Assembly (NCBI GenBank): GCA_937929945.1
Contig: CALFUK010000190.1
Span: 1 to 64,000, forward strand
From: an uncultured Saprospiraceae bacterium
GTDB lineage: Bacteria > Bacteroidota > Bacteroidia > Chitinophagales > Saprospiraceae
Direction of reading: 5' to 3'
Length of the DNA: 64,000 nt
Of the stretch, positions 21,601 through 28,782 are shown one piece after another. Below the pieces are notes generated by a model. It made no database searches and was not told the origin of the DNA. It saw nothing but the letters and a program-made list of their open reading frames with translations. The stretch's first letter is position 1. Every line of letters starts with the position of its first letter. Made by a program: the position numbers and the translations under genes.

Positions 21601-23603
21601 ATGGATATATTGGGATTGTCCGTATCAGCATAAGTGAGCGGATTCGTATTTGTATCAGTGGAGTAGGGGAATGGTCTGATGCCATTGCCAGCAGGTGATT
21701 GGCTTCTCAAATAGCTGGCTATGCCTCTTCTTTGAGTAGCTGTGTCATCGGGCTTCATGGTAAGTACGAGTCCAAAGTAGTCACTCCAGCCTTCACCCAT
21801 TTGCTCTTCTCCCGAGAGGCAGCCTGAGTTAGACGCACCACCTGTGAGTCTGGTGGAGATACCATGACCATACTCGTGGATGATGACACCATTGTCGTAG
21901 TCAGAATCTCTGTTGTTACTGGCTATGGTATTGAAGGAGACTTCGATGGGCAGATTTTGCCTGATGGTCTGGCATTGATTCTGTGAGATCATGACGGATG
22001 GAATAGTCGGAAATGGAGCGCTACCAGCCATATTGATCGGCGGGCCTGCGACATTGTTACACATGATTACTGCGATGGCGCCAGCATTTTCAGCGTTTAT
22101 GATTTTTTCGGTGAAGTTGCACCCGCCTCTATCAATCAGTGCGATATTTCCCGATAGAGCGCCATTGTTTTGAAAGGGCAGGTCAGGATTACAGGCTGCA
22201 TGTGTCGTCCCATTAGTATCTATCACATCTATGACTGTACCGCCAAAATTAGTCGCCGGTCCAAAGCCTGCCGCTGCTGCACTATAGATGTCTTGATAGG
22301 GACTTGTCACTGTGACAGTAGATGATGAGGGTTGAGTCCATTCGTACATTTGCATGCGTGGATTAAAGCCATCAGGAGGTGAGCTGAAGACGGCATTATT
22401 TGTATCTGAGCCATCTTGCGCATCAGCTAATACATAGTCCCCAGCACTACCGCCTTGGCCATTGTTGTCATTCTGAAAGTTGCCAGCTGCTTCGTCGAAG
22501 CCATAGTGATAGCTCACATCATGGATAATGTTGTTCCAGTAAAAGAGATTGGTGACCGCGGGATCAATGTAAGTCGCAGGCGTCTGGCTGAAGTCTGGCG
22601 TATAGTCATACTCTTGTGGATCAGTCTCATTGGTAGATGCTCCTGTACCATTATCACCATTTAGATCTTCTTGAGCCCACACATTATTTCCTCGGGTATA
22701 ATTATAGTTAGTATTGCCATCCAAGTGCCAATTGAAAGGATGAGCTAAAGGATTCAGGTTGTCACTCCATGGAGAGCTGACAATACTCGTAGCACCTCCA
22801 GCGTGGGTCGGGGATTCATAGGGCATCGGGATGACTCTATAGTCACCAGAAGCAAGGGCATTGGTGCGTGATGTATGGTGATCGGATTCTCCTAAGATGA
22901 CTTTATGTATTTCAGGGTTATGATCATGACCGCATGTCTCCTCATGACTGAGATTGTCTGTAACATCGCTGTGCTTACACTCTAGTGTCCAGCTGACCTG
23001 TTTGAGGACTTGACCATTCATCGCATCTACTTTAGTGTCCCACCACACTAGGTCATCGCTTTTCTCATACACCACCGACCAGACTAATTTAAGCTCTTTG
23101 CCCATCGGGATGTATTCTAATGCTGCAATGATTTCACTCTTGGCAATACGCTGATCAGCCATCATCGTTTTTTGACTTAGACCTCGACTGGTGCTAAGGA
23201 TATCAAGACGTTCACTGATTTTTTGGCCGTGGTGACCTGCAGCTCTGACGACGGCCTGATTTGGGGTCAGTCTTTTGGCTTGGTTAGTCTCAGCCGGCAC
23301 CACCATGAAGTTCTCATGGAAGTGAACGACCTTACCCTGGCGGTCTAAGGCCATGTTAGAAATGGCATTATATATTTCTATGCCACCATGAGTCTGTATG
23401 AAGTATATGTATGTCACGCCACTCTGCTGACTGGTATGGCTGTCTATGATTTTAAAATTCTTTGCACTGAGTTCAGGCTGGCTGATCGATAATTGCTCAG
23501 CTAAGTAGGTATAGGCTTGAGTCGCTTTATCGCCTTGAGCATGGATGGAAGCATGCACAGTGAATAGTAGGAATAGGGGTATAAAGAAAAAGACGTTTTT
23601 CAT
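18672..23603 (-). CDS. Secreted fungalysin-type (M36) metalloprotease with PA domain and six SprB repeats
   Basis: Extracellular zinc endopeptidase. A signal peptide (to about 22) is followed by an FTP-type propeptide (about 30-110) and the catalytic domain with HEYGH at 576-580 and the third zinc ligand in GEGWSD (Glu 604). A protease-associated domain is inserted at about 455-560 (IALIDRGGCNFTEKI). After it come a DUF11-like segment (VVNNGGSVMYDLRVDAFC), a MAM-like sandwich (SEWMIVNTDF...LSFYHRYVTETGWDGGYIEVSDDGG split over 930-1050), six SprB repeats of about 83 residues (1108-1566) and a C-terminal '3-coathanger stack' domain ending GFEVKQASVFHAFIDGC. At 1643 residues it is far longer than M36 enzymes without repeats. 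The C-terminal domain probably acts in secretion or surface retention. Confidence 0.93.
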   Translation of the reverse strand: MKNVFFFIPLFLLFTVHASIHAQGDKATQAYTYLAEQLSISQPELSAKNFKIIDSHTSQQSGVTYIYFIQTHGGIEIYNAISNMALDRQGKVVHFHENFMVVPAETNQAKRLTPNQAVVRAAGHHGQKISERLDILSTSRGLSQKTMMADQRIAKSEIIAALEYIPMGKELKLVWSVVYEKSDDLVWWDTKVDAMNGQVLKQVSWTLECKHSDVTDNLSHEETCGHDHNPEIHKVILGESDHHTSRTNALASGDYRVIPMPYESPTHAGGATSIVSSPWSDNLNPLAHPFNWHLDGNTNYNYTRGNNVWAQEDLNGDNGTGASTNETDPQEYDYTPDFSQTPATYIDPAVTNLFYWNNIIHDVSYHYGFDEAAGNFQNDNNGQGGSAGDYVLADAQDGSDTNNAVFSSPPDGFNPRMQMYEWTQPSSSTVTVTSPYQDIYSAAAAGFGPATNFGGTVIDVIDTNGTTHAACNPDLPFQNNGALSGNIALIDRGGCNFTEKIINAENAGAIAVIMCNNVAGPPINMAGSAPFPTIPSVMISQNQCQTIRQNLPIEVSFNTIASNNRDSDYDNGVIIHEYGHGISTRLTGGASNSGCLSGEEQMGEGWSDYFGLVLTMKPDDTATQRRGIASYLRSQSPAGNGIRPFPYSTDTNTNPLTYADTDNPNISIPHGVGTVWCTMLWDMTWKLIDIYGIGTDIYDSDIANAGSIGNEGTFGGQNLALQLVMEGLKLQPCNPGFVDGRDAIIAADELLYDGIHQCVIWQAFANRGLGASAKQGSPSIVSDNIEAFDIREMSVTKSVNSSVVNNGGSVMYDLRVDAFCNQDNISLSDTFDPVFTITAVTCPDPATSSNINNNTVTINHPALDAGQEFICTVTAVVNTSTANPPSISFEDDVESGSSGWTSSILRGSGLSEWMIVNTDFNSASNAWYIANEANPASNPPTSNLDNKTMALISPLISLGSSPALSFYHRYVTETGWDGGYIEVSDDGGSSWQMVEAGDFIQTPYNGTLGASSNPDIAGKSAWTGNSGGFVHSILHLAAYKNKDVNIRFVYGQDNNTNVTGWWVDDIRILEDYYAVVENVACATSDTESTALCDAAKLCVNLSPNGCDESLVAAINNQTDVSCYNGADGAASGGAQGGTAPYSYAWSTGSNTASINNLSAGPYTLTVTDASSCTGTIQLIIQEPQAALTIQTVDIQAVSCFSGSDGALEISGAGGTTGYSYLWSTGASTDRIEVLTAGQYTVTVTDAQQCTISETLTISEPATALSVTATATQQVSCTGEDDGVASAAAAGGTGGYTYLWSTGSSGSSITDLAAGIYTVTVTDALLCEATATVTVTEPAAVLTVDASVTQNISCVGEDDGAITATPSGGTSDYTYLWSTGSTNASLLDLSAGSYAVTTTDANGCIATGQVSITEPANALSATAQEDKKESCSDSADGEATVSASGGSSGYIYLWPSGGTSATETQLSAGTYAVTVTDASACSTVASVTITHLTNPLIANATQSKAVSCLGGSDGIATATAIGGSPAYSYAWSNGATSRSISNITAGMYQVTITDANGCNGYSVVSIDPGVNEYTQQNGNRLTGSQSYTVDYEVDGAIESDQIIDSGAGGDVDYDSATCILLQPGFEVKQASVFHAFIDGCGGND
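18900..20265 (-). repeat. Six tandem SprB-type coding repeats
   Basis: Six units of about 250 bp inside the M36 protease gene. Each encodes a conserved Cys (DVSCYNG, AVSCFSG, QVSCTGE, NISCVGE, KESCSDS, AVSCLGG), then GG...YSYLWSTG, then (L/I)SAGxYxVTVTDAxxC. They differ enough at DNA level to be old duplications. In SprB such repeats form a long filamentous adhesin. Confidence 0.85.
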
Positions 23604-23954
23604 GATTGGTTAGAATTTGACTTGGTGCTGATGTGCAGCTATGGGTATTGACTTCAATGATAACTTACGGATGAAGCTGTAATATCTTCTTTAATTACCG
23701 AAATATAAAGTGGAAAATGAATCCTGTTCGTGATGTGACTTAAGTACAATAATATCTTTTGGATTAAGGCAGTTCAGGGATTGGTTGACTCTTATTTTGT
23801 CGATAGCTTAGTGTATATAGAAAACTAATACTATATTGGTTACTAACATCGATGCACTGTATGAAAGCTCTATGGTGCTGTTAGGTATCATACCCAAGTG
23901 GATGATTAAGCTTAGTTATTTACCAATGGGTATTTTGTCCTGAAATCTAAACAC
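23604..23954. promoter_or_regulatory. Divergent intergenic region before the M36 protease and the sugar-oxidation cluster
   Basis: 351 bp of AT-rich DNA between divergent genes, so it must hold promoters for both. The last ~95 bp belong to a diverged repeat whose second copy lies at 34391. Within it, TATTTTG followed by CCTGAAA (about 23931-23945) resembles a Bacteroidota -7 element close to the + strand start. No small ORF is convincing. Confidence 0.4.
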
Positions 23955-23959
23955 ATGAA
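23861..23959 (+). repeat. Dispersed ~100-bp repeat, copy A (promoter/leader of sugar-oxidation cluster)
   Basis: This copy runs into the start codon of the lipoprotein gene at 23955. It aligns over ~100 bp with 34391-34493, at roughly three quarters identity by eye in the core. The best blocks are ACCCAAGnGGATGATTAAG (23892-23910), CTTAGTTATT, and CCTGAAA then TAAAC just before ATGAAA. Neither copy encodes a long ORF across the block. Confidence 0.7.
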
Positions 23960-24836
23960 AAGAAGAAAAATAATCTCAGATGGACTCAAGGGTATCACCA
24001 TCCTTGGAGTCGCCAGCTGCAGCAGTTCTAAAGGAATAGTGGTAGATAAGCAGTTCACTTCTGACAAAGATAAACTCAAAGGTAAAGTCCAGCATTCGGT
24101 CTGTAAGTGGTGCTATAATATGCCGCTTGAAGAGCTGGCAGAAGCCGCACAAGAGATAGGCATGCAGTCCATTGAGCTACTGGACCCTGCAGACTGGGGC
24201 GTCGTCAAGAAGTATGGATTGACCTGTGCCATATCGAATGGAGCTAATCTGGGCATCCCCAATGGCTTTAACAATCCCAAGAATCACGAAGAGTTATTAA
24301 GGCAATATGCAGCGCTGATCCCACAAGCTGCTGATCAAGGCATCAAGCAGATCATTTGTTTCTCTGGTAATAAGGACGGGATGAGCTATGAAGAAGGCTT
24401 GGAAAACTGTGCAAAGGGCCTCGAGCCCGTTATGAAGCTCGCTGAGCAACATGGAGTGATGATCGTCATGGAGCTGCTCAATAGTAAAGTGGATCATCAA
24501 GACTACATGTGCGACCACACGGCATGGGGCACTCAGCTGGTGGAGAAGATGGGTTCTACCCAGTTCAAACTGCTATACGACATCTATCACATGCAAATCA
24601 TGGAAGGTGATGTGATCAGGACCATCAAAGACAATCAGCAGTACATCTCGCACTATCATACGGGCGGTGTACCAGGACGAAATGAAATAAATGATTCGCA
24701 GGAGCTGTACTATCCGGCTATAGTCAAGGCGATCTACGATACAGGTTATGATGGATACATCTCACAAGAGTTCATCCCTAAAGGGCCAGTACCCATAGAA
24801 TCCTTGCAAGAGGGAGTGATGATCTGTGACATTTAA
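23955..24836 (+). CDS. Exported hydroxypyruvate-isomerase-like TIM-barrel lipoprotein
   Basis: Sugar-phosphate isomerase/epimerase superfamily protein closest in motifs to hydroxypyruvate isomerase. Unlike cytoplasmic Hyi it carries a twin-arginine-like start (MKRRKIISDGLKG) and a lipobox GVASC (Cys 22), so it is predicted in the periplasm anchored to a membrane. Metal/catalytic residues typical of the fold are visible: Glu in VMELLNSKVDH, Asp and His in LLYDIYHMQ, His in YHTGGVPGR and Glu in SQEFIP. It opens the cluster with the GMC oxidoreductase. The export signals argue against a role in glyoxylate metabolism and favour isomerisation or lyase chemistry on an oxidised sugar; this is inference. 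Confidence 0.88.
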   Translation: MKRRKIISDGLKGITILGVASCSSSKGIVVDKQFTSDKDKLKGKVQHSVCKWCYNMPLEELAEAAQEIGMQSIELLDPADWGVVKKYGLTCAISNGANLGIPNGFNNPKNHEELLRQYAALIPQAADQGIKQIICFSGNKDGMSYEEGLENCAKGLEPVMKLAEQHGVMIVMELLNSKVDHQDYMCDHTAWGTQLVEKMGSTQFKLLYDIYHMQIMEGDVIRTIKDNQQYISHYHTGGVPGRNEINDSQELYYPAIVKAIYDTGYDGYISQEFIPKGPVPIESLQEGVMICDI

Positions 24837-24872
24837 CAAAGCTAATTATTCAACACTTATAAAATATTGAAC

Positions 24873-26573
24873 ATGTTTTTTAACTCCTCAGGAAATGAAG
24901 AAGTAACCTTTGATGCTATAGTCGTAGGCTCTGGTATCAGTGGTGGATGGGCTGCCAAAGAACTCTCAGAAAAGGGACTGAAGACTCTCGTCCTCGAGCG
25001 AGGCAGAGATGTTAGGCATGGAGATTATCCCACTGCCACAAAAGATATATGGGAATTTCCCAATAACGATAGACTGACCGACGAAGAATTAAAGGACTAC
25101 AAAAAACAAAACCGAACGGGATACACCATTCGGCATTCAACTAAGCATTGGTGGGTGAAAGATACCGAGCATCCCTATACTGAGACTAAGCCATTTGACT
25201 GGATCAGAGGATATCATGTCGGTGGACGGTCGCTTCTCTGGGGCAGACAGAGCTACAGGCTTAGTGAGATGGACTTCGAGGCTAATGCCAGAGATGGCAT
25301 CGCTGTAGATTGGCCCATCCGCTATGCGGATATTGCACCTTGGTACGACTATGTAGAGTCACATGCAGGTATTAGTGGTAGGGCAGAAGGACTCGCCCAG
25401 CTGCCAGATGGTAAGTTCCTACCCCCTATGGACTTCACCTGTATAGAAGAGCATGTAGCTAAGAAGATCAGAGCTAACTATGATGACCGAATCATGACGA
25501 TCGGACGTGTCGCTAATCTGACCCAGCAGCATAAAGGAAGAGGCTCATGTCAATACAGAAACCGGTGTATGAGAGGATGCCCTTATGGAGCATATTTTAG
25601 TAGTCAGTCATCTACACTACCTGGTGCGTATGAATCCGGTAATATGACGCTACGGCCTGACTCGGTCGTGACAGAAGTCATCTATGACCCTGAGACACAG
25701 AAAGCGAAGGGCGTGAGAATATTGGATGCCAATACGAATGAGACAAAAGAATTTTTCGCTAAGGTGATCTTCTTATGTGCGTCGACTTTCGGCTCTACTT
25801 CCATCTTGCTAAATTCTAAGTCAAAACGATTTGAGAATGGCTTAGGTAATGACAGTGACCAGCTGGGGCGTAATGTGATGGATCATCACTTCAGACTGGG
25901 AGCAAATGCTTCGACAGAAATGTTCGATGATAAATATTTTAAAGGCAGAAGAGCTAACGGGATCTATGTCCCCCGATTTCAGAATATCAGCAAGGCGACT
26001 AAGCGCAACTACCTCAGAGGCTTCGGTTATCAAGGAGGAGGTCGTCGTGAAGGCTGGTGGAGAGACGTAAAAGAATTCGAATTTGGTGCTCAGATGAAAG
26101 AGAAGCTACAAGGACCTGGTGAGTGGTCCATGGGGCTGATGGGATTCGGTGAGTGTCTGCCATATGAAGATAACCGCATCACGCTCAATGAAGACGTGCG
26201 AGACAAGTTTGGCCTACCCACGCTCACCATGGATGTAGAATGGAAGGAAAATGAATATGAGATGCGTAAAGACATGATGACGGCTGCTGCCGAAATGCTC
26301 GAGGGAGCGGGGCTGAAAAATGTAGAGGCCTATGACAGAGGAAGCAATCCTGGTCAGGGTATACATGAGATGGGTACTGCCAGAATGGGGAGAGATCCTA
26401 AGACATCAGTCCTCAACAAAAACAATCAGGTACATGCATGTAAAAATGTATACGTCACAGATGGTGCGTGTATGACCTCTGCTGGATGTCAGAATCCATC
26501 GCTGACCTACATGGCGCTCACTGCCAGAGCAGCCGATCATGCAGTCAATTCATTGAATAGAAACGAGTTATAG
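24873..26573 (+). CDS. GMC-family FAD-dependent sugar oxidoreductase
   Basis: Glucose-methanol-choline family flavoenzyme of 567 residues. The ATG at 24873 is preferred over an in-frame TTG six bases upstream. The N-terminal FAD-binding motif is VVGSGISGGWAAKEL, and the C-terminal GMC signature is GIHEMGTARMG with a later NPSLTYMALTAR. A Cys-rich loop (CQYRNRCMRGCPYGAYF) resembles that of membrane-associated sugar dehydrogenases that work with a small third subunit. The downstream gene encodes such a subunit, so this is probably the catalytic part of a periplasmic glucoside or sugar 3-dehydrogenase-like complex, exported with its Tat-signalled partner because it has no signal of its own. No dedicated cytochrome gene is adjacent. 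Substrate unproven. Confidence 0.92.
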   Translation: MFFNSSGNEEVTFDAIVVGSGISGGWAAKELSEKGLKTLVLERGRDVRHGDYPTATKDIWEFPNNDRLTDEELKDYKKQNRTGYTIRHSTKHWWVKDTEHPYTETKPFDWIRGYHVGGRSLLWGRQSYRLSEMDFEANARDGIAVDWPIRYADIAPWYDYVESHAGISGRAEGLAQLPDGKFLPPMDFTCIEEHVAKKIRANYDDRIMTIGRVANLTQQHKGRGSCQYRNRCMRGCPYGAYFSSQSSTLPGAYESGNMTLRPDSVVTEVIYDPETQKAKGVRILDANTNETKEFFAKVIFLCASTFGSTSILLNSKSKRFENGLGNDSDQLGRNVMDHHFRLGANASTEMFDDKYFKGRRANGIYVPRFQNISKATKRNYLRGFGYQGGGRREGWWRDVKEFEFGAQMKEKLQGPGEWSMGLMGFGECLPYEDNRITLNEDVRDKFGLPTLTMDVEWKENEYEMRKDMMTAAAEMLEGAGLKNVEAYDRGSNPGQGIHEMGTARMGRDPKTSVLNKNNQVHACKNVYVTDGACMTSAGCQNPSLTYMALTARAADHAVNSLNRNEL

Positions 26574-26620
26574 TATTGTTATTGAGTTGTTTACATATAT
26601 GATATTTAGATTATATAAAA

Positions 26621-26672
26621 TGTCTATGCTTATGAATATTGATACATCTTGTGGATGTTTTTTTCATAGACA
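26621..26672 (+). promoter_or_regulatory. Nested hairpin with internal T-run between GMC and subunit-3 genes
   Basis: TGTCTATG (26621-26628) pairs with CATAGACA (26665-26672). Inside that loop a small hairpin ACATC/GATGT (26644-26658) is directly followed by seven T. The inner element could act as a weak terminator or attenuator that sets the ratio of the two proteins. Confidence 0.35.
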
Positions 26673-26694
26673 CTTTCTTAATAGTTAAAAAAAT

Positions 26695-27249
26695 ATGAAA
26701 AGAAGAGAAGCTATAAAATACACCTCGCTATTCGCGGGAGCTGCCCTATCAGCGGGGACGATCTCAGCTATTGTCACTGGCTGCAAAGCTGACCCTGCTC
26801 TGGACTGGAGTCCGAAAGCTCTGGCAGCTGACCAAGCAGTGTTGATTTCGGAGATAGCAGAGAGGATTATCCCTAAGACAGATACACCTGGAGCGAAGGA
26901 TGCCATGGTGAGCAGATTTGTCGACTCGGCTATTGCGACTAATTTCACCTCGGAAGAAAAGTCCAAATTCTTTGATGGCTTGAAGTTGTTTCAGACCATC
27001 AGTCAAGATAAATTCAGCAAGTCATTCACAGAGCTCAGTCCTGAAAATATGGATGAGGTGCTGACAGCAGTGGTCGCTGACGCTAGAGGCAAAGAGGAGC
27101 ACATCTGGCCTGCCATCAAAGGGCTGACCATGACAGGCTTTTTTAATTCTGAAATCGGTATGAAAGAATTTCATAAGTATGATCCAGTGCCAGGAAAGTG
27201 GGTTGGATGCATCGATTATTCAGAGGTGGGTGCCATGTGGTCCTTGTGA
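26695..27249 (+). CDS. Gluconate 2-dehydrogenase subunit 3-like protein (Tat-type signal)
   Basis: Small partner subunit of the preceding GMC oxidoreductase. The N-terminus MKRREAIKYTSLFAGAALSAG is a twin-arginine-like signal, with a possible lipobox at VTGC (Cys 30). The mature part matches the gluconate_2-dh3 family (LISEIAERIIPKTDTPGAKDA, FVDSAIATNF). In related enzymes this subunit carries the flavoprotein across the membrane by hitch-hiking on the Tat signal and helps maturation. At 184 residues it is of usual length. The gap of 121 bp from the GMC gene holds a nested hairpin. Physical pairing with the GMC protein is inferred from family and order. Confidence 0.9.
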   Translation: MKRREAIKYTSLFAGAALSAGTISAIVTGCKADPALDWSPKALAADQAVLISEIAERIIPKTDTPGAKDAMVSRFVDSAIATNFTSEEKSKFFDGLKLFQTISQDKFSKSFTELSPENMDEVLTAVVADARGKEEHIWPAIKGLTMTGFFNSEIGMKEFHKYDPVPGKWVGCIDYSEVGAMWSL

Positions 27250-27380
27250 TGGAAGTGACTCTACAGACATTCACTGCATCGACTAGATAATGAAAACTGT
27301 CTATGACTTACTCCGTCAATTTGCCTGAGTAAATGATCTAATGGATCGTAAGTCATCGTATCAAAAAATATAAATGATAT

Positions 27381-28361
27381 ATGCAAAATCGCAGAAAATT
27401 TATCCAACAAGGTAGCTACCTGGCAGCAGCGGGTGCTATGACTCCTTTATTCATGGCTTGTAGCCAGTCAAAAAAGCCAATGGACGGAATTCGAAATAAC
27501 AGTGCTGCTTCTCAGGATGCCATGTTTTTCAAGATTTCCTTGGCGCAGTGGTCTTTTCACAAGGCTATCTTCGCGGGCGAGTTAGATCACTTAGATTTTG
27601 CAGCTAAGACGAGGAGTCTGGACATGGATGGGATAGAATATGTCAATCAATTTTTCTACGAAAAGGCTGAAGATCAGAACTACCTGAAAGAGATGAATCT
27701 GAGGGCGAATGACGCTGGAGTGAAGCAGTTATTGATCATGGTAGACCGAGAGGGTGGCTTAGGCACGATCGATGATAAAGAGCGCACTGCTGCCGTAGAG
27801 AAGCACTATAAATGGGTGGAGGCTGCCAAGACCTTAGGCTGCCATTCTATCAGAGTGAATGCCTATGGTGAAGGGTCTCGGAGTGATGTCCATGCAGCTG
27901 CTGTCTTAGGGCTCGGGGCATTAGCAGAATATGCTGCTCAAGATGGGCTGAATGTCATTGTCGAAAATCACGGAAGCTACTCTTCTGATGGATCTTGGCT
28001 ATCCTCAGTCATGAAGCAGGTCAATATGAATAATTGTGGGACCTTACCTGATTTTGGTAATTTCTGTACAAAGCGAGAGGGTGGCGCTCTATACGGTGCT
28101 AAGTGCATCGAAGAGTATGATCGCTATCAAGGTGTGACTGATATGATGCCCTTCGCTAAGGCTGTAAGTGCTAAGGCCAATGACTTCGATAATGCTGGAA
28201 ATGAGATCCACACAGACTATATGAAAATCATGAAGATCGTCAAAGACCATGGCTACAGAGGCTACGTGGGTATAGAATATGAAGGTAGCACGATGACCGA
28301 AGAGGCAGGCATCATAGGCACTAGAGATCTCCTCAGAAAGGTAGGTGCTGCTTTGTCTTAG
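27381..28361 (+). CDS. Exported sugar phosphate isomerase/epimerase-like TIM-barrel lipoprotein
   Basis: Second TIM-barrel protein of the cluster, of the xylose-isomerase-like superfamily. A Tat-like start (MQNRRKFIQQGSYLAAAG) and a lipobox FMAC (Cys 27) predict export and lipidation. Likely metal ligands are Glu in VIVENHGSYSS, Asp in LPDFGNFC and Glu in GIEYEG. It is only weakly similar to the protein at 23955, so the two are not recent duplicates. Exported proteins of this type often sit beside GMC/Gfo-type oxidoreductases in Bacteroidota loci for oxidised (3-keto) sugars, which makes this a candidate epimerase or lyase acting after the dehydrogenase. Confidence 0.87.
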   Translation: MQNRRKFIQQGSYLAAAGAMTPLFMACSQSKKPMDGIRNNSAASQDAMFFKISLAQWSFHKAIFAGELDHLDFAAKTRSLDMDGIEYVNQFFYEKAEDQNYLKEMNLRANDAGVKQLLIMVDREGGLGTIDDKERTAAVEKHYKWVEAAKTLGCHSIRVNAYGEGSRSDVHAAAVLGLGALAEYAAQDGLNVIVENHGSYSSDGSWLSSVMKQVNMNNCGTLPDFGNFCTKREGGALYGAKCIEEYDRYQGVTDMMPFAKAVSAKANDFDNAGNEIHTDYMKIMKIVKDHGYRGYVGIEYEGSTMTEEAGIIGTRDLLRKVGAALS

Positions 28362-28782
28362 TGTGAAATGACTACCAATCAAAGCTAGCACTGTATGCCA
28401 GAAGCTAGTTAAGGCAAATTAACGAAAGTACCTTTATGTGAGCTGTTGTCTTAGTAAGCTTCTCCGCCGACAGTATGACTGATGACTCTACTTCACTCCA
28501 GATATATATAATCGGTTTGCTAATTATTGTCTCAGCTATTTTTAAAGTAGTATACGAGATAAGTCAATTACTATAATAATGCTGATGCTAGGTATGAAAA
28601 TAAATCTATGCTTCTCCGATTACAATACCATGGATGCTAACGATGATTTACGAGCCATCTCGCAAGGCTGAATCGAAATTAAGTTTTGTATTTTCTTTTG
28701 TTTTATAGATTGTCCGTAACCATTTTAAGACCTCCCCTTCGGTCAGTATTTTAAGATTGTCCAGCTCCTAAACATCTATGTT
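28362..28782. other. 421-bp intergenic region before the serine protease
   Basis: AT-rich with no convincing ORF. Just before the protease start the 9-mer ATTTTAAGA occurs twice, about 29 bp apart, flanking a small GACC...GGTC hairpin. This could be regulatory but is not strong. Confidence 0.3.
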
